33,623 nucleotides of DNA from Ga0077527 sp964606765 (lineage in GTDB: Bacteria; Pseudomonadota; Gammaproteobacteria; Burkholderiales; SG8-41), in contig CAZSIR010000012.1 in assembly GCA_964606765.1 (NCBI GenBank), positions 1 to 33,623 of the forward strand, in the 5' to 3' direction. Under the pieces are notes generated by a model. It saw only the letters and a program-made list of their open reading frames with translations. It was not told the origin of the DNA and searched no databases. Within the stretch, counting starts at the first letter, position 1. Each line of letters begins with the position of its first letter. Position numbers and translations under genes: made by a program. Shown here piece after piece: positions 1-8,892 of the stretch.

Positions 1-110
1 TCCGCGACGAAGCGAAATACGTGGATCTCGAAACACTGAAGCAGCAGATCGCGCGTGATGTGGTCGATGCGCGGAATTTTTTCGCACGCCGCGTGGCGCC
101 GGCAGCTTGA
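1..110 (+). CDS. ribF: RibF, bifunctional riboflavin kinase / FAD synthetase, C-terminal fragment
   Basis: Only the last 35 codons are inside the window, read from position 3 to the TGA at 108-110. The visible peptide starts RDEAKYVDLETLKQQIARD and continues with VVDARNFFARR. This matches the end of the riboflavin kinase domain of RibF, where an LRDE...F-x-x-L-x-x-L-x-x-QI-x-x-D pattern precedes the last helix. RibF phosphorylates riboflavin to FMN and adenylylates FMN to FAD in the cytoplasm. The assignment rests on this short tail and on position: ribF directly upstream of ileS and lspA is a conserved proteobacterial order. The gap to ileS is 23 bp, so the two are probably co-transcribed. 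Confidence 0.8.
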   Translation, partial: RDEAKYVDLETLKQQIARDVVDARNFFARRVAPAA

Positions 111-133
111 GTTTGAATTGACTGAAAAGAAAC

Positions 134-2953
134 ATGGCTGATTACAAAAGCACACTGAATCTTCCGGACACGCCGTTCCCGATGCGCGGCGATCTGGCCA
201 AGCGCGAACCGAAAATGCTCGAGCAATGGCAGGAGCGCAGGTTCTACCAGCGCATCCGCGAAGCGAGCAAAGGCCGGTCGCGTTTTGTATTGCATGACGG
301 CCCGCCGTATGCCAACGGCGACATCCACATCGGCCATGCCGTCAACAAGATCCTGAAGGACATCATCGTCAAATCGAAATCGCTGTCGGGTTTCGATGCG
401 CCGTACGTGCCGGGCTGGGACTGCCACGGCATGCCGATCGAAGTGCAGATCGAAAAACTGCACGGCAAGAATCTGCCGACCGCGGAAACACAGAAGCTGT
501 GCCGTGCCTATGCGACGGAGCAGGTCGAGCGGCAGAAAAAGGATTTCCAGCGCCTGGGCGTACTGGGTGAGTGGGATAACCCGTACCTGACCATGGCCTT
601 TCGCAATGAAGCCGACGAGATTCGTGCGTTGGGCGTGCTGCTGCAAAAGGGCTATGTCTATCGCGGCCTGAAACCGGTGAACTGGTGTTTCGATTGCGGT
701 TCGGCACTGGCCGAAGCGGAGGTCGAATACGAAGACCGCAAGGACATGACCGTCGATGTCGCCTTCCCGTTTGCCGAGCCGGAGAAAGTGGCGAACGCGT
801 TTGGACTGGCGGCACTGCCGGACAAGCCGGGCTTTGCGGTGATCTGGACCACGACACCGTGGACACTGCCGGCGAACCAGGCGCTGAACGCGCATCCGGA
901 ATTCACCTACAACCTGGTCGACACCGAAAAGGGTCTGCTGATCCTTGCGGCTGACCTGCAGGAGGCCTGCCTCAAGCGTTACAGCCTGACTGGAAAAACG
1001 CTGGCTTCGTGCAAGGGCGCGGCGCTGGAGCGCATCAGCTTCAAACATCCCTTCTACGATCGCCTGTCACCGGTCTATCTCGGCGACTACGTGACGCTCG
1101 ATACCGGCACCGGCATGGTCCATGCCGCGCCGGCCTACGGCGTGGAAGATTTCCAGTCCTGCCGCAAGTACGGTTTGAAGGATGATGAAATCCTGACGCC
1201 GGTGCTCGGTAACGGCAAATACGCCGAGTCGCTGCCGCTGTTCGGCGGGCAGATGATCTGGAAAGCCAATCCGCTGATCGTGGCGCACCTTGAAGAAAAG
1301 GGCGTGCTGCTGGCGAAAGAGAATTACACCCACAGTTACATGCATTGCTGGCGCCACAAAACGGCAATCATCCTGCGTGCAACCACGCAATGGTTTGCCG
1401 GCATGGAGGCTGTGCCCGGCTTCAACGGTGTAAAGCCGAAGGAAACGCTGCGCGCCATTGCGCTGCGTGCGGTTGAAGCCACGCAGTTCTATCCCGACTG
1501 GGGCAAGGCGCGTTTGCACGGCATGATCGCCAACCGCCCGGACTGGACGCTGTCGCGGCAGCGGCAGTGGGGTGTGCCGATGCCGTTCTTCGTGCACAAG
1601 GAAACCGCTGTATTGCATCCGCGCACGCTGGAGATCCTGGAGATTGTGGCGCAGCGCGTGGAAAAAGAAGGTATCGAGGCCTGGCAGGCAGTGGACGCCG
1701 CGGAATTGCTCGGTGCCGATGCGGCGAGTTACGACAAGATCAAGGATACGCTGGATGTCTGGTTTGATTCCGGGGCCACGCACTACACCGTGTTGCGCGG
1801 CTCGCACAAAACGCAGAGCGCGTTCCCTGCGGATCTGTACCTGGAGGGTTCCGACCAGCATCGCGGCTGGTTCCATTCTTCATTGCTGACCGCGAGCATG
1901 ATGGACGGCCGTGCGCCGTACAAGGCGCTGCTGACGCATGGCTTCGTCGTCGACGGTGAAGGCAGGAAAATGAGCAAGTCCAAAGGCAATGTCATCGTGC
2001 CGCAGAAGGTCATGGACGAACTCGGCGCCGACATCCTGCGGCTGTGGGTGGCGAGCACGGATTATTCCGGCGAGCTGTCGATCTCCAAGGAAATCCTCAA
2101 GCGCGTCGTCGAGTCCTATCGCCGCATCCGCAACACGCTACGTTTCCTGCTGGCGAACCTTGCCGATTTTGACGCGGCAAAACATGCGTTGCCGCCTGAG
2201 CAGTGGCTGGAGATTGACCGCTATGCGCTGGAATTCACCCGCGCGCGCCAGAAGTCGGTGCTGGAGGGCTACGACCGTTACCAGTTTCACACCGTGATCC
2301 AGGAGTTGACGGCCTTCTGTTCAGAGGATCTCGGCGCCTTTTATCTCGACATCCTGAAGGACCGCCTGTACACGACCGGCGCCGATTCGCGGCCGCGCCG
2401 TGCGGCGCAGAACGCGCTGTGGCATATCACGCACGCGCTGCTGAAAATGATGGCCCCGGTGCTGAGTTTCACCGCGGAGGAAGCCTGGCAGGTCATCAAG
2501 GGCGGTGCGGAAGGCAGCATTTTCGAGGAGGAGTGGCATGCGCTTCCGGATGCGCAGCTGGATCAAAGGCTGAGAGAGGGCTGGTTTGCGATTTCCGAAG
2601 CACGAAAAATCGTCAACAAGAAAATCGAAGAGCAGCGTACCCAGGGAGCCGTCGGCTCATCACTGCAGGCGGAACTTGATTTGCATGCGGCCGGCCCGCT
2701 GTATGAAATGATGAAACGGCTGGGGGATGACCTCCGGTTTGTGTTCATCACTTCGCGTGCGACCCTGCACGAGCGGAAAAACGCGGGTGATGACCGGGAT
2801 CCCGCGCCCGAGGTGCAGGCCAGTGCCCATGCCAAGTGTGAACGCTGCTGGCATTACCGCGCCGATGTCGGCCACGATGCACGGCATCCGGAGCTGTGCG
2901 GCCGCTGCACGGCGAACCTCTACGGCGCCGGTGAACCGCGGAGTTACGCCTGA
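134..2953 (+). CDS. ileS: Isoleucyl-tRNA synthetase (IleRS)
   Basis: This is a cytoplasmic class Ia aminoacyl-tRNA synthetase that charges tRNA-Ile and edits misactivated valine. The 939-residue length is normal for bacterial IleRS. The HIGH signature is at residues 65-68 and KMSKS at 612-616, bracketing the Rossmann catalytic domain. The CP1 editing domain lies between them (WTTTPWTLPANQAL and the GTGMVHAAPAYG region). The C terminus carries the zinc site Cys902, Cys905, Cys922 and Cys925 in the pattern CERC...CGRC. The ATG at 134 is preceded by a purine-rich GAAAAGAA rather than a strong Shine-Dalgarno. Its stop overlaps the lspA start (TGATG), which suggests translational coupling. Confidence 0.98.
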   Translation: MADYKSTLNLPDTPFPMRGDLAKREPKMLEQWQERRFYQRIREASKGRSRFVLHDGPPYANGDIHIGHAVNKILKDIIVKSKSLSGFDAPYVPGWDCHGMPIEVQIEKLHGKNLPTAETQKLCRAYATEQVERQKKDFQRLGVLGEWDNPYLTMAFRNEADEIRALGVLLQKGYVYRGLKPVNWCFDCGSALAEAEVEYEDRKDMTVDVAFPFAEPEKVANAFGLAALPDKPGFAVIWTTTPWTLPANQALNAHPEFTYNLVDTEKGLLILAADLQEACLKRYSLTGKTLASCKGAALERISFKHPFYDRLSPVYLGDYVTLDTGTGMVHAAPAYGVEDFQSCRKYGLKDDEILTPVLGNGKYAESLPLFGGQMIWKANPLIVAHLEEKGVLLAKENYTHSYMHCWRHKTAIILRATTQWFAGMEAVPGFNGVKPKETLRAIALRAVEATQFYPDWGKARLHGMIANRPDWTLSRQRQWGVPMPFFVHKETAVLHPRTLEILEIVAQRVEKEGIEAWQAVDAAELLGADAASYDKIKDTLDVWFDSGATHYTVLRGSHKTQSAFPADLYLEGSDQHRGWFHSSLLTASMMDGRAPYKALLTHGFVVDGEGRKMSKSKGNVIVPQKVMDELGADILRLWVASTDYSGELSISKEILKRVVESYRRIRNTLRFLLANLADFDAAKHALPPEQWLEIDRYALEFTRARQKSVLEGYDRYQFHTVIQELTAFCSEDLGAFYLDILKDRLYTTGADSRPRRAAQNALWHITHALLKMMAPVLSFTAEEAWQVIKGGAEGSIFEEEWHALPDAQLDQRLREGWFAISEARKIVNKKIEEQRTQGAVGSSLQAELDLHAAGPLYEMMKRLGDDLRFVFITSRATLHERKNAGDDRDPAPEVQASAHAKCERCWHYRADVGHDARHPELCGRCTANLYGAGEPRSYA

Positions 2954-3429
2954 TGTGGCGCTGGCTGCTGATTGCCGCAGGGGTGGTGATTTGTGATCAG
3001 GTCGCCAAGCATGCGGCCGTGGCCCAGCTGGCGGACAAGCCGCCGATTGAGGTAACGCCGTTTTTTAACCTGTTGCTGGTCTACAACCGCGGCGCAGCCT
3101 TCAGTTTTCTGGCCGGCGCGGCCGGCTGGCAGCGCGAACTGTTCGCCGGCATTGCCATCGTGGCCTCGATCTGGATTGTTTTCCTGCTGCGGCGTTATCC
3201 GCGGCAGTCGCTGTTTTGCCTGGCGCTGAGCCTGGTGCTGGGCGGCGCGCTTGGCAACCTGATCGACCGCGTGAGCATCGGCGCCGTGGTGGATTTTCTC
3301 GATTTCCATGCCTTCGGCTGGCACTGGCCTGCGTTCAATGTCGCCGATTCCGCGATCACCTGCGGCGCGGCGCTGCTGATCTGGGATGGTCTGTTCGGAG
3401 CGTCCGCTGCAAAAAATGATATCAAGTAA
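2953..3429 (+). CDS. lspA: Lipoprotein signal peptidase (signal peptidase II)
   Basis: LspA is an inner-membrane aspartyl protease that removes the signal peptide of prolipoproteins after Lgt has lipidated the lipobox cysteine. The 158-residue protein has four hydrophobic segments, roughly residues 3-20, 62-80, 88-104 and 128-148. All family motifs are visible: D-Q-x-x-K at 15-19, NRGAAFSFL from 45, GNLIDR at 101-106, VVDFLDFH with catalytic Asp114, and FNVADS with catalytic Asp132. The start codon overlaps the ileS stop by one base. A lipoprotein substrate candidate lies in this same window (15358-15705). Confidence 0.97.
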   Translation: MWRWLLIAAGVVICDQVAKHAAVAQLADKPPIEVTPFFNLLLVYNRGAAFSFLAGAAGWQRELFAGIAIVASIWIVFLLRRYPRQSLFCLALSLVLGGALGNLIDRVSIGAVVDFLDFHAFGWHWPAFNVADSAITCGAALLIWDGLFGASAAKNDIK

Positions 3430-3483
3430 TTGATTTTATTGATAAAAATATGAAATCGACTGCTGAGCTGAAACTGCACGGGA

Positions 3484-3489
3484 TATAAT
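3484..3489 (+). promoter_or_regulatory. Consensus -10 hexamer directly in front of ispH
   Basis: A perfect TATAAT ends six bases before the ispH ATG at 3496, in the AT-rich gap after lspA. A normal start distance of about 7 bases places transcription initiation at or within a base of the ATG, so this promoter would give a leaderless ispH mRNA. No convincing -35 is seen 16-18 bp upstream. Confidence 0.45.
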
Positions 3490-3495
3490 CCGGCC

Positions 3496-4425
3496 ATGCA
3501 AGTCCTGCTCGCCACTCCCCGCGGTTTCTGTGCCGGCGTCGATCGCGCGATTGAAATCGTCGAACGCGCGCTGACGCTGTTTGGTGCGCCGATCTATGTC
3601 CGCCACGAAGTCGTGCACAACAAGTTCGTGGTGAATGACCTGCGCGCCAAGGGCGCGGTGTTTGTCGAAGCGCTGGCGGAAGTGCCGGCCGGCAGCACGG
3701 TCATTTTCAGCGCGCACGGCGTGTCACAGGCGGTGCGGCGCGAGGCGGAATCGCGCGGGCTGAAAATTTATGACGCCACCTGCCCGCTGGTGACCAAGGT
3801 CCATGTCGAGGTCGCGAAAATGCGCGAGCAGGGCCGCGAAATCCTGATGATCGGCCATCGCGGCCATCCCGAAGTCGAAGGCACGATGGGCCAGAGCACG
3901 GGCGGCATGCACCTGGTCGAGGGACCGGAGGATGTGCCCGGCCTGCAGGTGCTGGACGAAGCCAATCTGGCCTATGTCACCCAGACCACGCTGTCGATGG
4001 ATGATGCGGGGCGCACGATCGACGCGATCCGCAAACGTTTTCCGCAGATCGTCGGCCCGAAAAAGGATGACATCTGTTATGCCACGCAGAATCGCCAGGA
4101 TGCGATCAAGACACTCGCGCAGCGCTGTGACGTGGTGATCGTGGTCGGTTCGCCGAACAGCTCCAATTCAAACCGGCTGCGCGAGGTCGCCGAGCAGCAG
4201 GGCGTGCCGGCTTACATGGTCGACAATGCCGGTGAACTGCAGCCTGAATGGGTGGCCGGCAAATCCTGCGTCGGGATTACTGCAGGCGCTTCCGCGCCGG
4301 AAGTGCTGGTGCAGGCGGTGGTGGAACGCCTGCGCGGCATGGGCGCCGACAGCGTGAGCAGCCTGGACGGGATTGCCGAGCGCGTGACTTTTCCGCTGCC
4401 CAAGGGCCTGGCCCTCGGCGCCTGA
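3496..4425 (+). CDS. ispH: 4-hydroxy-3-methylbut-2-enyl diphosphate reductase
   Basis: IspH catalyses the last step of the MEP isoprenoid pathway, reducing HMBPP to IPP and DMAPP with an iron-sulfur cluster. The 309-residue protein has the three cluster cysteines in family motifs: Cys12 (GFCAGVDRA), Cys96 (DATCPLV) and Cys194 (DDICYATQNRQ). The substrate-binding histidines His41, His74 and His124 and Glu126 (GHPEVEGT) are also present, as are the SxNSxRL-like stretch SPNSSNSNRLRE and the TAGASAPE motif. No Shine-Dalgarno precedes the ATG. In Escherichia coli the order is ileS-lspA-fkpB-ispH; here fkpB is absent and a 66-bp AT-rich gap with its own -10 separates lspA and ispH. The gene converges on the minus-strand TonB-like gene with only 7 bp between them. 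Confidence 0.97.
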   Translation: MQVLLATPRGFCAGVDRAIEIVERALTLFGAPIYVRHEVVHNKFVVNDLRAKGAVFVEALAEVPAGSTVIFSAHGVSQAVRREAESRGLKIYDATCPLVTKVHVEVAKMREQGREILMIGHRGHPEVEGTMGQSTGGMHLVEGPEDVPGLQVLDEANLAYVTQTTLSMDDAGRTIDAIRKRFPQIVGPKKDDICYATQNRQDAIKTLAQRCDVVIVVGSPNSSNSNRLREVAEQQGVPAYMVDNAGELQPEWVAGKSCVGITAGASAPEVLVQAVVERLRGMGADSVSSLDGIAERVTFPLPKGLALGA

Positions 4426-4432
4426 GCGGGAC

Positions 4433-5077
4433 TTAACCGGGCGGCACCGCGGGCAGCGCGGGATTTTTGCCGTTGGCGTTGGTCGGCGGACGCAGGGTGA
4501 CCTCGATCACCATTTCGCTGCGCACCGGCAGGTTGTTGCGGTAACCGGGATAAAACCGCGCCTGGGAAAATTCGCGCAACGCGGCCGCTTCAAATTCGGC
4601 GATGCCGGTTCCCATCACGATTTTTGCATCCTCCACGCGCCCGCTTTCGCTGATGCGCAGGCGGATCATCACGCTGCCGGCAAGCGCGTCGGCGGATTCC
4701 GGCGGCGGCACTTCAATGCGGCTGAGGGGAAACGGCCGGCGTTCCAGTTCCGCAGCCTTGAAGTAATGCGCCGTGCCGTCAGCGGCCGTTTCGATGCTGT
4801 TGCCGGCGGGTGTCGGTGGAACCGGAGTGGCAGCTGCCGTCGCTGATGCATCGTTTGTCGCCGGGACGACCGGTTCCGCCACCGGCAAAACGGCATCGCT
4901 GACCGCCGAAGCCAGCCGCGCCATCAGCGGCGTGGCTGCGGACCCGGTCTGCAGTGCAGAGGCGCCACCGGGCTGACGCTGCACCGAGATCATCACTGCG
5001 GCATGCACCGCCAGCGACAGGCCGGCGGCGACCCACAGGCGTCGCGCGCCGGCATCCCCAAACATTCTGCGCATCAT
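4433..5077 (-). CDS. TonB-like energy transducer domain protein at the end of the pilus operon
   Basis: This 214-residue protein has the architecture of TonB. It has a short cytoplasmic tail, one membrane anchor at about residues 13-31, an Ala/Pro-rich periplasmic linker at about 62-95 and a C-terminal domain at about 105-197. The C-terminal domain contains SVMIRLRISESGRVED, AALREFSQARFYPG and a final strand EMVIEVTLRPP, the usual TonB_C pattern. Such proteins normally couple ExbBD proton-motive force to outer-membrane receptors, but no exbB, exbD or receptor gene is present here. It starts 17 bp after pilY1 on the same strand, so it is probably the last gene of the pilin operon. The domain call is firm; a role in TonB-dependent transport or in pilus or envelope assembly is open. 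Confidence 0.75.
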   Translation of the reverse strand: MMRRMFGDAGARRLWVAAGLSLAVHAAVMISVQRQPGGASALQTGSAATPLMARLASAVSDAVLPVAEPVVPATNDASATAAATPVPPTPAGNSIETAADGTAHYFKAAELERRPFPLSRIEVPPPESADALAGSVMIRLRISESGRVEDAKIVMGTGIAEFEAAALREFSQARFYPGYRNNLPVRSEMVIEVTLRPPTNANGKNPALPAVPPG

Positions 5078-5094
5078 CGAACCCGCTGCAGGTT

Positions 5095-8000
5095 TTACTG
5101 CACCAGTTCGCGCCAGCTGGTGCGCCGGCCCTGGGGATCACCCGCGGGGATCGGCGCTTCGGCCGTCTGCTGCGACGCATCCGATGTGGTGGCGATGACC
5201 ACCGTCCTGCCGTCCGGCAGGCGCACCACGTTGATACCCACCGCCAGCGACTCGGACAGCCTGGTGCCGAAGTTGGACGAACCGGCGACCTGCAGGCCGT
5301 TGCGCGCATCAAAGAAGTTCAGCCAGCTGTAGCCGCCGATGTTGCAGGCGTTGTTCTGCGGCACGTTGCTGGCCACCACCAGGGTGCCCAACTGCAGCTT
5401 CATGTCGACGTTGACCCGTTCCCCCGTATCCGGCAGATCCACAAACCAGCCGCCGTTGGTGGTGCAGTTGGTGGTGCAGGCGATGCTGCGGCTGAGGCCG
5501 TCGGCGTTGTTGGTGATCGTCAGCTTGCTCAGCGTGCTGCGGGGCGTGGCTACCGGATAGCTGCCGGTGTCCTTGATGCCCCATACGGACTGGGTCTGGG
5601 TATTGGCCAGATCGCTGGCGCCGATGTATTTGCCGCTGGCGACAAAGACATGGGCGATCGGCGGGCTGCCGAATTCCGCCAACTCCGGCTTGGTTGTGAT
5701 CGGCTGCGGATTGTTCGAGGCATCGGTCACCGTGGTCAGGCGGGTTGCGGTCTGTGATGCATTGACTTCGAAGCGCCAGACGTTGCCGAGCAGGTCCACG
5801 CCGTACAGGTGCTGCACGGTATTGTTGAGCACGGTGTCGAGCACGAAGGTGTTGATCTTGCCGAGGCCGCTCGGCGTGGTGGCGCTGCCGGTACCGGTGG
5901 AAATTTTGTAGATGATCTGTCCGGTCAGGGCATTCAGCACATAGAGGTAGCCGATGCCGTCGCCGGTGGCGGCCGGACTGTTGACGTTGTTGTAGCCCGA
6001 GGTCACGAACACCACCCAGCGGCCATCGGCCAGCTTGCCGATCTGCGGGTTGCCGTAGCTGTTGCCGAGGTGGCAGTCGGATGACTGGCCGGTGACCGGT
6101 GTCAGGCAGGTCGTGTTGTGCTTGAATTCCCACAGGCCCTTGGGATTGGCGGGGTCGGTGATGTCGAGCGCGTAGTAACCCCTGCCGCCGGCATTGAGGC
6201 CGCCGACGAGGATGGTTTTCCAGCCGTAGTTGGGCGCGGTCGGACTGGCCGAGGGATCAAAAACGTCGGCGATGGCCGGGGTGCCGTCCACGGTATAGCG
6301 GTGCAGCGTGCCGTAGTTGTTGTCGGCAAGTTTGTACAGGTTCGGCAGCACCATGGTCGGGATGAAGGCCCAGCGCTCTTCGCCGCCCAGCGGATCGGAG
6401 GTATTGGTGCCGGCATAGAAGGCATGCAGCATGCCGTCGTTGGCGGCGACATAGACCATCGGCGTGCGGTTGGCGTTTGAAGTCTTGAAAGCCGCGTAGT
6501 TGGTGTCCTGGTAATCGGCAAACGGCGCCCGCGCGAACACCGGCTGGGCGTTGACGATGTCGCCGAGCACAGCAGTGCGGGTGCGGTAAAGCAGCTGGGT
6601 GTTCCTGTCAAAGCCTTCGCGGCCGCGCTGGCCGCGCAGGAAGTTGACCATGTTGGCGCCGGCAGCGAGGCCACGCTGGTTGACTGAAAGCAGGGGCAGC
6701 AGCCCGTCGGTCATGTCGGGATACTGGCTCAGGTCGGCGACCTGGGTGGCGCCGAAATAAGCCTGTTCGGCCGCATTCAGCCCGGTGCCGGCTGCGCCCG
6801 TGGGGTTTTTTGAGGCATCGCAAGCCTGGGTGCTCCAGGTGAAATTCACCAGGTTGTTGGTGGCGCCGGAGCGGAACAGCCGGATGTCGCGATTGTCGCA
6901 GGCGGCGCCGGTCTTGTTGTCGAGTTTGGCGCGGGCCGACCATACCGGCGTGGTGCCGACGTTACCGGTGGTCAGGTCGATTTCCTTGGCTTCGAGTTCA
7001 CCGATCCATTCCAGAGTCTTGTAGCTGGCGGTATAGGCAAAGTTGTCGCCGGCCACCGGCTCCAGGTTACTGGTCGCCGCCGCCGCCGCCGAAGCCACCC
7101 GGGCGTTCACGCCGGCCAGCGCGGTGGTGAGGCTGTCCACCACCGAGTCCGGGTCCCGCGCGCTGAAGAACTGGCCGCGGCCGTTGACGGCGGCATGCCA
7201 CAGGTCATCCAGCGCGGTCGGATCGTCGGCGGAAGGCGCCGGCCAGTTTTTGCTGCCGGAGCGCAGCGCGGCAAAGTCGCCGGCGCCGGTTTTGTAGTTG
7301 GGCACATAGTTCAGCGTGCCGGCGAGGCCCAGGCCCATGGTGAAGGTGGTCATGTGCTGGTGCTTGGCCTTGTCGTCTTCAGGGCCCGAGCCGCTGCTGG
7401 GCACGTTGTTGTCGGTGCCGACATCAGTGCCCAGCGCGCCGGTGGAACCGGGGCCGCGCAGGTCCGTCAGGTAGTAATAGGCCGCAACGTCAGCCAGCGT
7501 GGCGGAAGCGCCGCCGGTGGTCGATGTGTTGACCGTGGGGGAGGAATATTGCGGATTGGGGCTTTGCACGTTACGCGTGGATTTCGAGCAGCTGGTGACG
7601 TAGCTGGTAGAGGGCGAGCCTTGCTGGGCTTCGGGGCCGCCCGTCGGCGAAATCGGTGTGACCAGCGTGGTCCGGATTTCCTGGATGCGTGTCCGGCCCG
7701 AGGAACAGTCGAACTGCGCCTTGACTTCCTCGGTTTTGATGCGGCTGCTGCTGGTGGTGGTCACGCTGCCGTCAAACATCGGACGCGGGCTGGTGCTGAT
7801 GTCGCCGTCATGGTTGCCGATGTTGTTGCCGCTGAGGTTGTCGCCATTGTTGCCGTTCCAGTAACCGTCCGTGGTCAGGATCGAGAAGTTCTGCTGGCAG
7901 GAGTACTGCATCGGGTCGCCGGTCATGCCGTCGTTGATGCCGGTCTGGATGCCGGCAAAGTGGCGGCCGGCCCGCGACAATGCTTCGCGCAGCGGCGTGG

Positions 8001-8856
8001 AGCCGCTGGTGCTCTGTGAATAGAGCTTGGTGAACCAGTTGCTTTTCTGGGTCGCGGTGAAATCACTGATCGCCAGATAACGGCTGGAACTGACGGGGCT
8101 GCCCGGGTTGATGGTGATGAAGCCGACGCGATAACCCTCGCCGATGCCGACAAAGGCGCGGCCGGCGGCGGATTTCATCAGCAGCAGCCGGGTGCGGTAG
8201 TAGCTGTACCAGTTGGCGAAATTCTGCCGCTCGTCCGTGCTGCCTGGTCCCGATGTGGAGCTTACCTGCCGTTTGGTCCAGTTGCCGGTGGTATGCGTAA
8301 AAGGGGAGCTGGTGCCGCCTGAACTAGGCCAGCAACCGGTGGTATTGCTGGTGCTGGACATGCTGGGCGCGCTGCCGCCGCTCCAGACGTAGTAATAGGC
8401 AGGCTGCGCCGTGTCGCTGCCATTGCCGCTGCTGGTCGTGTTGTCAAAAGCGATGTAATTGTTGCTGAGATTCCTGGTGGCGGAAGAAGAGTCGAAGCCG
8501 TCGTAGCGGGCATTGGTAAAGCTGGCATTCGCAAAGTCCGTGCCGTCAGCATTTTTAGGGGGCACGTAGGTGATGGTGGGATTGTAGTAAACGGAATTGC
8601 AAAGATGGCTTTTGTAGCCGGTGGTGTCGTTGCGGTTGGAAATACTGTCCGGCATGAAGCCCCAGGCCATACTGCCCGAGTTGTCCAGCGTGAACAGGAT
8701 GTTGGGTTTGACCACCGTCGTCGAGCTGCTGGCCAGCGGCACCGAGGCGATGTCGGTCAGCGCTGACCACGCCGGCAATGGCGCTGTACACATCAGCGCG
8801 GCCATCGCCAGGCTGTTGATCGTGCTCGAGATTCTGGATTTTGAACGGACGTTCAT
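5095..8856 (-). CDS. pilY1: PilY1, type IV pilus tip-associated adhesin / assembly protein
   Basis: PilY1 is a large secreted or cell-surface protein that caps or primes type IV pili and links them to adhesion and surface sensing. This 1253-residue version has a signal peptide (about residues 1-31, ending PAWSA). Next comes a von Willebrand A-like region beginning NILFTLDNSGSM, whose DxSxS metal-site motif spans Asp58-Ser62, and a Ser/Thr/Gly-rich middle. The C-terminal half, from about residue 740, matches the PilC/PilY1 beta-propeller, with markers such as VLGDIVNAQPVF, VYVAANDGMLHAFYAG and DGTPAIADVF. The ATG at 8856 follows GGAGAACACC, a good ribosome site. It lies 36 bp after pilX and completes the usual minor-pilin cluster. 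No frameshift is seen despite its length and low-complexity parts. Confidence 0.93.
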   Translation of the reverse strand: MNVRSKSRISSTINSLAMAALMCTAPLPAWSALTDIASVPLASSSTTVVKPNILFTLDNSGSMAWGFMPDSISNRNDTTGYKSHLCNSVYYNPTITYVPPKNADGTDFANASFTNARYDGFDSSSATRNLSNNYIAFDNTTSSGNGSDTAQPAYYYVWSGGSAPSMSSTSNTTGCWPSSGGTSSPFTHTTGNWTKRQVSSTSGPGSTDERQNFANWYSYYRTRLLLMKSAAGRAFVGIGEGYRVGFITINPGSPVSSSRYLAISDFTATQKSNWFTKLYSQSTSGSTPLREALSRAGRHFAGIQTGINDGMTGDPMQYSCQQNFSILTTDGYWNGNNGDNLSGNNIGNHDGDISTSPRPMFDGSVTTTSSSRIKTEEVKAQFDCSSGRTRIQEIRTTLVTPISPTGGPEAQQGSPSTSYVTSCSKSTRNVQSPNPQYSSPTVNTSTTGGASATLADVAAYYYLTDLRGPGSTGALGTDVGTDNNVPSSGSGPEDDKAKHQHMTTFTMGLGLAGTLNYVPNYKTGAGDFAALRSGSKNWPAPSADDPTALDDLWHAAVNGRGQFFSARDPDSVVDSLTTALAGVNARVASAAAAATSNLEPVAGDNFAYTASYKTLEWIGELEAKEIDLTTGNVGTTPVWSARAKLDNKTGAACDNRDIRLFRSGATNNLVNFTWSTQACDASKNPTGAAGTGLNAAEQAYFGATQVADLSQYPDMTDGLLPLLSVNQRGLAAGANMVNFLRGQRGREGFDRNTQLLYRTRTAVLGDIVNAQPVFARAPFADYQDTNYAAFKTSNANRTPMVYVAANDGMLHAFYAGTNTSDPLGGEERWAFIPTMVLPNLYKLADNNYGTLHRYTVDGTPAIADVFDPSASPTAPNYGWKTILVGGLNAGGRGYYALDITDPANPKGLWEFKHNTTCLTPVTGQSSDCHLGNSYGNPQIGKLADGRWVVFVTSGYNNVNSPAATGDGIGYLYVLNALTGQIIYKISTGTGSATTPSGLGKINTFVLDTVLNNTVQHLYGVDLLGNVWRFEVNASQTATRLTTVTDASNNPQPITTKPELAEFGSPPIAHVFVASGKYIGASDLANTQTQSVWGIKDTGSYPVATPRSTLSKLTITNNADGLSRSIACTTNCTTNGGWFVDLPDTGERVNVDMKLQLGTLVVASNVPQNNACNIGGYSWLNFFDARNGLQVAGSSNFGTRLSESLAVGINVVRLPDGRTVVIATTSDASQQTAEAPIPAGDPQGRRTSWRELVQ

Positions 8857-8892
8857 GGTGTTCTCCGGTGCCGGCCGTGATTGGCCCGGCGG

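Noticed and set aside
7195..8019. 274-residue plus-strand frame inside pilY1
   Set aside because: It is antisense to PilY1 and made mainly of Gly, Ala, Val and Arg; no domain is visible.
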